Shown here: positions 38,172 through 46,119 of the stretch, piece by piece
How the letters are laid out: each line of letters starts with the position of its first letter
Position numbering within the stretch: position 1 is the first letter of the stretch
NCBI GenBank assembly: GCA_947501935.1
Contig: CANMXU010000010.1
Span: 80,637-144,636, forward strand
DNA length: 64,000 nucleotides
From: an uncultured Alteromonadaceae bacterium
Lineage (GTDB): Bacteria; Pseudomonadota; Gammaproteobacteria; Enterobacterales; Alteromonadaceae
Reading direction: 5' to 3'
Made by a program: the position numbers and the translations under genes
The notes under the pieces: generated by a model
Told to the model about the DNA's origin: nothing
Databases searched by the model: none
Seen by the model: the letters and a program-made list of their open reading frames with translations, nothing else

Positions 38172-38401
38172 ACATCTCTCCTAATTCACGTTACAACTTT
38201 AGGAACTTTTTATTTTTCAGGCTATATCTGGAACCAAAATGAAAAATAAATAATGCCTATCCACTCTTTAAGCATATGCACGAATTTGCGTTTAGACAAA
38301 TTTAAAACGCTCATTTGAATAATTTATTTTTGGTTGGAAGTATAAACAGTGAAGAAAAATCTATAGCGAAGTTTGTTGTTGATATGGCTTAGTGTTTATA
38401 T

Positions 38402-38450
38402 TTTTAGCTTTTAGCTTTTAGCTTTTAGCTTTTAGCTTTTAGCTTTTAGC
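38402..38450. repeat. Seven tandem copies of a 7-bp repeat (TTTTAGC)
   Basis: Seven perfect copies of TTTTAGC run from 38402 to 38450 and end one base before the stop codon of the minus-strand gene at 38452. Copy number of such a repeat is likely to vary between strains. Confidence 0.9.
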
Positions 38451-38451
38451 T

Positions 38452-38742
38452 TTAAATCTTGATGCATACTTCTGAAGGTTTACGGCGGTCATTTTTGTTT
38501 CTAGGGTCAAAACGTTTAACTTTAATTTCTTCATTTTTACGTCGGTCATCCCCTGAACGACGCTCTTCAGTTATTTGCTCGGTACTAATATCTTCACAAC
38601 TAAGGCTTTTAATAGCATGAGTATCGTAATTGTTTTTGTTAGCAGGCGTTTTATTTCGTTGGTGATCTTTCACCGTTGCTTTTGTTTGTACTTTATTGTT
38701 CACTTGGTTTTGTAAAACAAGCAACTCTGATATTAACGGCAT
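38452..38742 (-). CDS. Small hypothetical protein with an RRSGDDRR motif
   Basis: From the ATG at 38742 the product is 96 aa (MPLISELLVLQNQ...). It is polar and rich in Lys and Asn, and its C-terminal half has ERRSGDDRRKN and RNKNDRRK. ERRxGxDRR motifs occur in many small uncharacterised gammaproteobacterial proteins. The longer form from 38781 lacks a ribosome-binding site, so the shorter start is preferred. No signal or membrane segment is seen. The DUF1538 operon lies upstream in the same direction, but the 100-bp gap leaves co-transcription open. Confidence 0.55.
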   Translation of the reverse strand: MPLISELLVLQNQVNNKVQTKATVKDHQRNKTPANKNNYDTHAIKSLSCEDISTEQITEERRSGDDRRKNEEIKVKRFDPRNKNDRRKPSEVCIKI

Positions 38743-38881
38743 TGAATTTCTCTTTTCTTTATTTTTATATGGCGTCGCCATTAACGACTTATTGCTTAAT
38801 AAATCGGCAGAATAAAGAAAAGGTTTAATATAATTTTATCATTTAGATAAAACTCAATTAGCTAATATTGTTTAGCATTAG

Positions 38882-39280
38882 TTACTTTTCAATTTGTGCT
38901 AATACCATGTTGGTATAGTCAACCATGCCAAGTACTTCGCCGTCTTTGATCACCGGAGCACAATTTACGCCAAAGCGTTCAAAAAAACGTGCGCAATATT
39001 TAACGTCCATGTCTGGTGAAACAGATAACAACGGCTTGGCCATAATTTCATATAAATTGGTGCGTTCTGGTGAACGGTCTTTGGCGATAACATGCTTGGC
39101 GATGTCAGATAACATCACAATGCCGTATTCGTCATTATCATGGCGTTTGTTAATGATTAAGGCGTTAACTTGATGCTCTTTTGCTATTTGCATGCCTTCA
39201 GCAACGGTAAGCATGCCGTCAGCAAATTGAAAGTTATTTTCTTGCATAGCATCTTTAACTTGCACTAAGTGATGGCTCAT
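38882..39280 (-). CDS. Tandem CBS-domain protein, last gene of the DUF1538 operon
   Basis: The 132-aa protein consists of two CBS motifs (about residues 5-65 and 75-130; VNALIINKRHDNDEYGIVMLSDIA and NCAPVIKDGEVLGMVDYTNM). Paired CBS motifs usually bind AMP, ATP or related nucleotides and gate an attached partner. The start codon overlaps the stop of the PII-like gene by four bases (ATGA), so the two are translationally coupled. As there is no other domain, it probably acts as a detachable regulator of the membrane proteins of the operon (inference). Confidence 0.8.
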   Translation of the reverse strand: MSHHLVQVKDAMQENNFQFADGMLTVAEGMQIAKEHQVNALIINKRHDNDEYGIVMLSDIAKHVIAKDRSPERTNLYEIMAKPLLSVSPDMDVKYCARFFERFGVNCAPVIKDGEVLGMVDYTNMVLAQIEK

Positions 39281-39627
39281 AATTCTTCCTCTATTTTACC
39301 TTTTAATCGTTCTATTTGGTGGGCAACGCCAACAGCGTCTTCTACATCTATTTGAATTGCGATGCCTTTGCCTGGCTCAATATCAAAGCCAGCAATTTTG
39401 GCAATACGCTCTAAAATTTTTCGTGCTAAATGTTCTTCAACAACAAATAATAAAACGTCTCTTTGGGTTTCTAGCTGCATGCCAAAAAAGGTTCTTTGGC
39501 GTTTTATACCTTCACCACGGGCATTATTAATAATGGTGGCTCCGGTGGCACCAGCCTTTCTAGCTTCTCTCATTACTTTTTCAGTAACGGCGTCTTCGAC
39601 AAACGCTAAGATTAATTTAAAGCGCAT
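39277..39627 (-). CDS. PII-like signalling protein
   Basis: The 116-aa protein has the PII ferredoxin-like fold: MRFKLILAFVEDAVTEKVMREARKAGATGATIINNARGEG, then a T-loop region with GMQLETQRDVLLFVVEE, then the C-terminal part GKGIAIQIDVEDAVG. The T-loop Tyr used for uridylylation in GlnB/GlnK is not seen, so it belongs to the broader PII-like class, whose members bind ATP, ADP, AMP or cAMP and usually act on an adjacent transporter. It lies 23 bp after the second DUF1538 gene and overlaps the CBS gene by four bases. Confidence 0.8.
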   Translation of the reverse strand: MRFKLILAFVEDAVTEKVMREARKAGATGATIINNARGEGIKRQRTFFGMQLETQRDVLLFVVEEHLARKILERIAKIAGFDIEPGKGIAIQIDVEDAVGVAHQIERLKGKIEEEL

Positions 39628-39650
39628 AATTCATCCTTTTCAGGTTGTTG

Positions 39651-40448
39651 TTAGTCATCAATTTCGTCATCAAAGTCATCGATATCGTCAGGTGCATCAT
39701 GATCTTGTAACTGCGTTATTTGTGCATAGCCCATCACTGCAATAATGGGAAATAAACTGGCAAAAGCGATTAGACCAAAACCATCAATTAATGGGCTTCT
39801 ACCGGGAATAGTACTAGCTAAACCTATACCTAAAGCTGCCACTAGTGGCACAGTAACCGTGGAGGTAGTTACGCCACCAGAGTCATACGCTAAAGGCACA
39901 ATCAGTTTTGGACAAAACCAAGTTTGAATTACTACCACGATATAACCGGCAATAATGTAATAATGAATAGGGTCGCCAACCACAATTCTATAACTGCCTA
40001 GTGAAATACCAATAGCCACACCAAACGCAACTACAATACGTAAACTGTTGGCTTTTATACCGCCGCCTGATACTTCTTCTGCTTTAAGTGCCACAGCTAT
40101 GAGTGACGGCTCTGCAATAGTTGTACTAAAGCCAATTGCCGCTGCAAATGCATAAACCCATATGTAATCAAACCAGTGCACTAAATTATTATCTGCTTGA
40201 ATAAATTCAGGTGCAGTAAGCTGTGCAGCCATCATTTTACCTAGTGGGAAAAGGGCTTTTTCCAAGCCTAATAAAAATAGTGATAAGCCAATAAGTACAT
40301 AGAAAAAGCCAAAACCAACTTGTTTAATTTTAGGAATAGGGCGTCGAATAACAAAAAGTTGAAAAACAATTAAAATGGATAATATCGGCATCACATCAGT
40401 GATGGTGCTTAGTAGCGTTTGATAAAGTTCAGTAAATAAGGTCATCAT
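39651..40448 (-). CDS. DUF1538 membrane protein (second copy)
   Basis: The 265-aa protein has about seven hydrophobic segments. It shares with its neighbour the motifs FGFFYVLIGLSLFLLGLEKALFPLG and [21 protein letters not shown] followed by [21 protein letters not shown]. An acidic tail (DDIDDFDDEIDD) extends the C-terminus. DUF1538 proteins are integral membrane proteins of unknown substrate, commonly encoded in pairs. The start ATG is two bases after the stop of the first copy. With the PII-like and CBS genes downstream, a regulated transporter is likely (inference). Confidence 0.85.
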   Translation of the reverse strand: MMTLFTELYQTLLSTITDVMPILSILIVFQLFVIRRPIPKIKQVGFGFFYVLIGLSLFLLGLEKALFPLGKMMAAQLTAPEFIQADNNLVHWFDYIWVYAFAAAIGFSTTIAEPSLIAVALKAEEVSGGGIKANSLRIVVAFGVAIGISLGSYRIVVGDPIHYYIIAGYIVVVIQTWFCPKLIVPLAYDSGGVTTSTVTVPLVAALGIGLASTIPGRSPLIDGFGLIAFASLFPIIAVMGYAQITQLQDHDAPDDIDDFDDEIDD

Positions 40449-40450
40449 TA

Positions 40451-41206
40451 CTACCCTATGAACATGCCGTAAAGCATGACAAAAATTATTGGTGTAAGTG
40501 AAGCAAAAGCAATAAGACCAAAGCCGTCTATCATTGGATTACGACCTTTAATCGCTGAGGCTAAACCTACACCTAATGCGGTAACTAAAGGCACGGTAAT
40601 GGTTGAAGTGGTTACTCCGCCAGAGTCATAGGCAATGCCGATTATCCACTTAGGCGCGATAGAGGTAAATATCACCACGAGAATATAACCACTGATAATT
40701 AAATAATGAATTGGCCAACCACGTAGAATACGTAAAACCCCAATAACAATGGCTAAGCCGACGGCAAAGGCGACGGTATAACGCAAACCATTGGCGTATT
40801 CTAATTGAGCTGCGAGGGTGTTTTCGATGATATTACCGGAAGCGGCTACTTTTGCTGCTTCTTCTGCCACGGCAATTAATGCTGGCTCGGCAACTGTAGT
40901 GCCAAAACCTAAACAAAAAGCAAAGGTGACTAACCAGACAATGCTGCCTTTTTTGGCAAAGGCTTGTGCCATTGACTCGCCAATGGGAAATAGCCCCATT
41001 TCAAGCCCATAAATGAAAAAAGTTAAGCCAAGAACAACCAGCAGCAAGCCTAGTAAAATATCTAAAATATTTGGCATAGGTTGCTGTAATACCGCAAATT
41101 GGAAAAACGCAATTACCAAAATAATAGGTAATAAGTCTTTGCAGCTGCCAATTAAGGCGTGAAAAAATACCAGAAGTTGCCGAGTCATTAAATAGTCATC
41201 ATCCAT
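40451..41206 (-). CDS. DUF1538 membrane protein (first copy)
   Basis: The 251-aa protein is the homologue of the gene at 39651, with about seven hydrophobic segments and the same [21 protein letters not shown] ... [21 protein letters not shown] block near the C-terminus. It has an inserted stretch with [25 protein letters not shown]. It is the first gene of the four-gene operon. The pair presumably forms a heteromeric channel or carrier in the inner membrane. The start at 41206 ([10 protein letters not shown]) may be a few residues too early. Confidence 0.85.
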   Translation of the reverse strand: MDDDYLMTRQLLVFFHALIGSCKDLLPIILVIAFFQFAVLQQPMPNILDILLGLLLVVLGLTFFIYGLEMGLFPIGESMAQAFAKKGSIVWLVTFAFCLGFGTTVAEPALIAVAEEAAKVAASGNIIENTLAAQLEYANGLRYTVAFAVGLAIVIGVLRILRGWPIHYLIISGYILVVIFTSIAPKWIIGIAYDSGGVTTSTITVPLVTALGVGLASAIKGRNPMIDGFGLIAFASLTPIIFVMLYGMFIG

Positions 41207-41490
41207 TATGTGGTAATTAATGTTGCTGTTCTTACTTCGATTATCAGAAGGCGTTCAAAATTTCTTTATAGTATGGTCGTTATCTGCTGAAAAAAAAGAA
41301 GATAAGACAAAAGTTTATAATTTATTATGAAAGCTTTGAAGCGATTGAATGTTGATTTAGCGCATACTTTTGATAATTCCATCATCTTTTCTATGGTGGT
41401 ATTAAGTACGGCTAATTGAAAAAGGCAGGGCTTGGTTAACGCTTAAATAGATGGTTAACCAAGCAATACAGTATAGATGAAGCTAGCGTA

Positions 41491-42627
41491 TTAAGGCTCG
41501 ATTGATTTTTTTGCCTGTACAGGGTTGGCATACATGGTTAAAAACCATTTTTGCTGTAATTCACTCAAGCTATTCATGCGTTCAGAAAGCTTTTTAAATA
41601 CAGGTAATTCCAAGCGTTGATTATTTAACTTGGCAAAAGCGGTTAAATTACTGTTATAAAGCTTATAGTTAGAGATTATTTGTTGATCTATTGCGCTAGC
41701 AATTTCTTTAGAGTTTTCAAATTCACCTTGAATTGGCGCACTAAATTCTAGGTGTATTTTACCTTTGTAACCCATCATGCCTTGGGTAATGCTGCGTAAG
41801 TCTTCTTCCTCGGCTTTTTCGTAATTTCCTGTAGCTTCACGGGTAGCAAGTTCAATGGCTTTATCTTTATCACAAGGGTCAAATTCATAAGAAATAGATA
41901 CTGGTACAATATTAATTTCTTGCAAATATTGCTCGATAGTTTGCTGCTTACTTTTATTTAACAACAACATCGAAATTAGTGCAGGGTTGGTAATGTCTAA
42001 GCCATCTTTAGCGCGACCTTCACGCTGAGCTATCCAAATATTATGTTTACTTTCGGTGATGGTGTGATGAATATAAGCAGATAAATCTTTTGAAGCTTTC
42101 AGCATAGCGCGCTTGGTCTTTTCACTGCGTTTAACAATAAAACTTCGGTTAATACGCATTAAGTCAGCGACCCATTTCTTGCCTAATAAATTATCACCTA
42201 CTGCGGCTTCTACGGTTTCTCTACCACTTTGATGCAAGGCCAAATTTACTAAAGCAACATCAAGCACTATGTCTCTATGATTTGAAATAAAAAGTGACGG
42301 CTTGTTTGCGTCAATTTTATCTAAACCGTTATAGCTAAAACCGTCGGTACTGTTATTTACCAAACGACTGAGGTATTTGGAAACTTCTACCTGAATTTTA
42401 TTAACGCTGTTTAAGTTTTTTTGCTGATAACGTAAATAACACTTAATTAAAAATTGGCTTACACGCGGTAAAACTTTTGTCAGTGTTGGCAAAACAAAGC
42501 TTGCTAAAGAAAGTTGTAATTGGGGCTCATTTATTAATTCCTCTATCACATCTACAACTTCATCATTGCGAAAGGGGCGTATATCATCAAACATTGAATA
42601 TCTCGGTTGGCGGAGTTTTATCCGCAA
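41491..42627 (-). CDS. PlsC-like acyltransferase
   Basis: The 378-aa protein contains the acyltransferase block I NHRDIVLD (HxxxxD: His and Asp present) near residue 115 and a block with IAQREGRAKDG near residue 200. These place it in the 1-acylglycerol-phosphate acyltransferase (PlsC) superfamily. It is longer than PlsC and has an extra N-terminal and C-terminal helical part, as in the glycerol-acyltransferase-like proteins of Shewanella and Vibrio. The acyl acceptor is not known. It is divergent from hpf. Confidence 0.75.
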   Translation of the reverse strand: MRIKLRQPRYSMFDDIRPFRNDEVVDVIEELINEPQLQLSLASFVLPTLTKVLPRVSQFLIKCYLRYQQKNLNSVNKIQVEVSKYLSRLVNNSTDGFSYNGLDKIDANKPSLFISNHRDIVLDVALVNLALHQSGRETVEAAVGDNLLGKKWVADLMRINRSFIVKRSEKTKRAMLKASKDLSAYIHHTITESKHNIWIAQREGRAKDGLDITNPALISMLLLNKSKQQTIEQYLQEINIVPVSISYEFDPCDKDKAIELATREATGNYEKAEEEDLRSITQGMMGYKGKIHLEFSAPIQGEFENSKEIASAIDQQIISNYKLYNSNLTAFAKLNNQRLELPVFKKLSERMNSLSELQQKWFLTMYANPVQAKKSIEP

Positions 42628-42716
42628 AATGTAAAGTGCTCAGCTATATATTAACTCATAGTGTAACTGCATCAATATAGGTAAAGAATGTTAATTGTTT
42701 TTTTAGACTGAGCCTA

Positions 42717-42730
42717 TTGATCTACATCAA
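42717..42730 (+). promoter_or_regulatory. Perfect FNR-type binding site upstream of hpf
   Basis: The 14-mer TTGATCTACATCAA matches the FNR consensus TTGAT-N4-ATCAA exactly. Its centre lies 161 bp before the hpf start codon, in the 257-bp region between the divergent acyltransferase and hpf genes. If the transcription start is near 42765, the site would be at the class II activator position (-41.5). It could act on hpf under oxygen limitation. FNR (or the related CRP, Etr) is assumed to exist elsewhere. Confidence 0.6.
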
Positions 42731-42884
42731 AATATGACTCAGGGGTACTTTTTGCTAACTAATTAAATTATAAGGAGTTGTTGTTGTAACCTCATTTTAA
42801 TTTGAAAACTTTTAAAAATATTCCTTGTGTTTTTTGCTCTTTGCCCCAAGTCTTATTGGTGAGGTAACAATAAAAGGAATCCTT

Positions 42885-43241
42885 ATGAAAATAAATCTTT
42901 CTGGTCACCATGTCGACGTTACTAACTCAACCAAAGAGCATATCGAAGAGAAGTTTATAAAAATTTCTAATCATTTTCCAACACTTATATCTGCAGATGT
43001 TATTGTCTCGTTAGAGCACGGGCAAATTCAAGTAGAGATTACCACAAATTATGAGGGTAGCCGAATATCAACAACCGCAACTGACGCGGTTATGTACCCA
43101 GCTATTGCTAATGCAATTAAAAAGTTAGATGCAGCTTTAAAGCATAGAAAAGGGCAACTTAAAGCTAATTTACATGCTAAGCCTAATGTTTCAGCCGCGG
43201 AAATAGCTCATGAAAAAATTCAAGAAATGGAACTCGACTAA
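42885..43241 (+). CDS. hpf: Ribosome hibernation promoting factor, short form
   Basis: From ATG 42885 the 118-aa protein (MKINLSGHHVDVTNSTKEHIEEKFIKI...) has the S30AE/HPF fold, with VSLEHGQIQVEI, STTATDAVMYPAIANAIKKLDAALKHRKGQLK and a short C-terminal tail. This is the short HPF that helps form 100S ribosome dimers or silences 70S ribosomes in slow growth. A longer upstream start (42825) would add 20 hydrophobic residues outside the family; AAAGGA just before 42885 decides for the shorter form. An FNR-type box lies upstream and a terminator downstream. Confidence 0.9.
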   Translation: MKINLSGHHVDVTNSTKEHIEEKFIKISNHFPTLISADVIVSLEHGQIQVEITTNYEGSRISTTATDAVMYPAIANAIKKLDAALKHRKGQLKANLHAKPNVSAAEIAHEKIQEMELD

Positions 43242-43261
43242 GCCGTTTCTTCCCTAACGCC

Positions 43262-43288
43262 AAGGAGCCTATAAGGCTCCTTTTTTTA
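43262..43288 (+). terminator. Rho-independent terminator after hpf
   Basis: AAGGAGCC (43262-43269) pairs with GGCTCCTT (43275-43282) and is followed by a T-run, 20 bp after the hpf stop codon. Confidence 0.9.
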
Positions 43289-43337
43289 TTGGTTAATTTT
43301 TACAGGGAATATTTTACTTTTAACAGTTAAACTTTTA

Positions 43338-43943
43338 TTACTTTGGATTAGCTGCTTGATTACGTTGCTTCGCCAGTTGCTGTAATTGTTTAGACTGTTG
43401 ATGTAAGCTGGTTCTTACTAATACTTCTCGGTCTTCTTCTCGAATATGATGGAAAATAACTTTGTGAAAAAATACTTGGTTAACTTCCGTTACCTCAATA
43501 ACTTCACCGTGACAAAAAACGGCACAGTTTTCTTCAAGAAAAAATATTTTCATCTCTAAAAATTGCTCAATAGCAAAAGCTTTATTGGCTTTGAAAATAA
43601 TACCGCCACCGCCAAATTTAGTGCCTTTAAAGCGCTGATGTTCTTCATCTTGCTGACTTAAAATATAACCTACCAGTAAATCAATTTTTTGCGCTTGATG
43701 GTTCAAATAATCAACTAATTGCCCAGCAACGCCGCTAATGGCTTGTAAGGGTCTAAGCGCCGCTTGGTCTAAGGTGGTTATCTCACTTGATATTTTAAAT
43801 GGCATAGGAATGCGTGTTAGAAAGTCATCAAATGAGACTTGATTGGCATTATCTAATTCGGTGATATTGACATTAAAGCTATGCTCAATAGAAAAAAACT
43901 CATTGAATTGTTCTAGTTTTTGCGGTTTTTCTTCTAAGGTCAT
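43338..43943 (-). CDS. Degenerate PilZ-like domain protein
   Basis: The 201-aa protein resembles the PilZ proteins commonly encoded upstream of lolC in Alteromonadales and Shewanella: an N-terminal helical part, then a C-terminal beta barrel with KGTKFGGGGIIFKANKAFAIEQFLEMKIFFL and AVFCHGEVIEVTEVN. The classical c-di-GMP motifs RxxxR and [D/N]xSxxG are not visible; the second position reads GTKFGGGG. c-di-GMP binding is therefore doubtful. It is divergent from lolC. Confidence 0.6.
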   Translation of the reverse strand: MTLEEKPQKLEQFNEFFSIEHSFNVNITELDNANQVSFDDFLTRIPMPFKISSEITTLDQAALRPLQAISGVAGQLVDYLNHQAQKIDLLVGYILSQQDEEHQRFKGTKFGGGGIIFKANKAFAIEQFLEMKIFFLEENCAVFCHGEVIEVTEVNQVFFHKVIFHHIREEDREVLVRTSLHQQSKQLQQLAKQRNQAANPK

Positions 43944-44129
43944 TTGTACATCCTATCATTTGAAGTTAATTGATTATAAAACGATTTTAACCAATGGTCT
44001 AAATAAAAGCCTTTAAATAATAAGCACTCTAAATACTAAATTGATTATGTTATGCTAATCGACCAATTAGTCAGTGTTTGGTTTTATTGATTTTTTATCG
44101 AACGACCAAGCTATAAATAATGAAAATGC

Positions 44130-45362
44130 ATGTTTCAACCCATTAATTTTTATATCGGTTTACGTTATAGCCGCAGTCGAAATCGCACTGGTTTCGTCTC
44201 CTTTATCACCTTTTTTTCTATAGCTGGCATTTTGCTCGGTGTTGCTTCGTTGATCACTGTGGTTTCGGTGATGAACGGTTTTGAAGGCGAATTAAAAAAA
44301 CGCATTCTTGGTTTAGTACCGCATGTTGTGGTTTCTTCATCTGACACTAAAACCACTTTTGCTTGGCAGCAGCGAAGGGAGCAGCTATTAAAACAGCCGC
44401 ATGTGCTGGCAGTGACGCCTTTTTTGGAAACAGAAGCGTTAATATCTTCTTCGCAAAGCTTACAAGCTGTGATGTTGCAAGGCATTATGCCTGAGTATGA
44501 AAGTAACAATATTGTTAGCCAAAATATGGTCTCTGGCCATTTGGCGAGTTTGTCAGAGCAGCCTTATCAAATTGTATTAGGTCATGCGTTAGCAAGAAAA
44601 CTTGGCGTGAATATTGGCGGTAGTGTACGTTTAGTACTGCCTAATAAAATGATATTTACCCCAATGGGGCGCATTCCTGTACAAAGAACGTTTACCGTGT
44701 CGGGCTTATTTAATGTGGGCTCGCAAGTTGATGACCTTATGGTTTATGTACATAACAAAGATGCGGCAAAGTTAATGCGTCGCAAAGGCGATGGTATAAG
44801 CCAGTTACGTATTTTTCTAGACGATGCCTTTCAAGCACAAAACTTTGTTAACAACTTAGCCATGGATAAATCTGGTATGCAGTTTTCTACATGGTCGCAA
44901 AGCCAAGGTTCATTGTTTTCTGCGGTGAAAATGGAAAAGAATATGATGTGGATAATGCTTAGCCTGATCATCGCCGTGGCTGCTTTTAATATTGTTTCAG
45001 CCCTAGTAATGGTGGTTATCGATAAGCAAGGTGAAATTGGTATTTTACAAACCTTAGGCATGGCCAGAGCTGATATTATGAAAATATTTATGACCCAAGG
45101 CATGGTTAATGGGTTGTGGGGAACACTGTTTGGCGCAATATTAGGCGTATTATTGGCACTAAATTTAAATGCCTTAATGTCAGTATTAGGGGTAAGTATT
45201 TTAGGTAATGGCTATGTGAGTCAAAGTTTACCAATTCAATTAAATAGTCAAGATGTGGTGATTATTGTCTGCTCTGCGCTACTAATGAGCTTTCTGGCTA
45301 CCTTATACCCAGCTTATCGCGCGTCACAAACATTACCGGCAGAGGTTTTAAGGAATGAGTAA
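44130..45362 (+). CDS. lolC: Lipoprotein-releasing ABC permease LolC
   Basis: The 410-aa protein follows E. coli LolC: an N-terminal membrane helix after IGLRYSRSRNRTGFVSF, a large periplasmic domain (about 50-265; QVILGHALARKLGVNIGG, FTPMGRIPVQRTF), then three membrane helices with EKNMMWIMLSLIIAVAAFNIVSALVMVV and TLYPAYRASQTLPAEVLR at the end. With LolD and LolE it extracts outer-membrane lipoproteins from the inner membrane and passes them to LolA. The gene overlaps lolD by eight bases. Confidence 0.95.
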   Translation: MFQPINFYIGLRYSRSRNRTGFVSFITFFSIAGILLGVASLITVVSVMNGFEGELKKRILGLVPHVVVSSSDTKTTFAWQQRREQLLKQPHVLAVTPFLETEALISSSQSLQAVMLQGIMPEYESNNIVSQNMVSGHLASLSEQPYQIVLGHALARKLGVNIGGSVRLVLPNKMIFTPMGRIPVQRTFTVSGLFNVGSQVDDLMVYVHNKDAAKLMRRKGDGISQLRIFLDDAFQAQNFVNNLAMDKSGMQFSTWSQSQGSLFSAVKMEKNMMWIMLSLIIAVAAFNIVSALVMVVIDKQGEIGILQTLGMARADIMKIFMTQGMVNGLWGTLFGAILGVLLALNLNALMSVLGVSILGNGYVSQSLPIQLNSQDVVIIVCSALLMSFLATLYPAYRASQTLPAEVLRNE

Positions 45363-46119
45363 AGTATTACATTGTCGTCAGTTAAGTAAATCTTACCTGC
45401 AGGGCAAAATAGAAACTAAAGTATTAAATCAGTTAGAGTTATCTGTTGAAAGTGGCGAGCTGTTAGCAATTGTTGGTAGCTCAGGTTGTGGTAAAAGCAC
45501 CTTCTTGCATATTGCTGGCGCGTTAGATTTACCCAGCTCAGGTGAGGTGTGGATCAATAACATCAACATTCACACCTTGTCAGAAAAACAACGGGCCAAA
45601 TTTAGAAATCAACATATTGGTTTTATTTATCAATTTCATCATTTAATGATGGAATTTACCGCGTTGGAAAATGTCGCTATGCCGTTGATGATCCGCGGTG
45701 AAAGTTCTAAAAGTGCACTGAGCCAGGCAAAAGAAATGTTAAGCCAAGTGGGCTTAGAGCATAGATTAAAACATCGCCCATCTGAGCTGTCAGGCGGAGA
45801 ACGTCAACGGGTTGCTATTGCCCGTGCTTTAGTAACCAAACCTGCTTTAGTACTTGCTGATGAACCCACTGGTAATCTTGACTTTGATACCGCTGAGCAA
45901 ATTTATCAATTATTAAGAGAGCTTAACAAGAAGGTGAATACCAGCTTTGTTATTGTTACGCATGATTTAGCCTTAGCGGCAAGAATGGATCGCCAACTTC
46001 GTTTAGATCACGGCCAGTTAAAAGCGCTTGTTGCTGATGGTAGTGTTAATGGCGGTAAAGCTGGTGAAAGTGTTGTTGATGAGCATAACGCAGATATAAA
46101 TAAGGCTGAGCATGTTTAA
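45355..46119 (+). CDS. lolD: Lipoprotein-releasing ABC ATPase LolD
   Basis: The 254-aa ABC ATPase has Walker A GSSGCGKST, Q-loop FIYQFHHLM, signature LSGGERQR, Walker B LVLADEPTGNLD and an H-loop in IVTHD. It powers LolC/LolE. It has about 20 residues of acidic tail beyond usual LolD (SVNGGKAGESVVDEHNADIN), of unknown use. The start overlaps lolC by eight bases, and its end overlaps lolE by eight. Confidence 0.95.
   Translation: MSKVLHCRQLSKSYLQGKIETKVLNQLELSVESGELLAIVGSSGCGKSTFLHIAGALDLPSSGEVWINNINIHTLSEKQRAKFRNQHIGFIYQFHHLMMEFTALENVAMPLMIRGESSKSALSQAKEMLSQVGLEHRLKHRPSELSGGERQRVAIARALVTKPALVLADEPTGNLDFDTAEQIYQLLRELNKKVNTSFVIVTHDLALAARMDRQLRLDHGQLKALVADGSVNGGKAGESVVDEHNADINKAEHV

Noticed and set aside
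42825..42884. Longer hpf start with 20 extra residues
   Set aside because: The extension is hydrophobic, unlike HPF, and the ribosome-binding site lies before the ATG at 42885.
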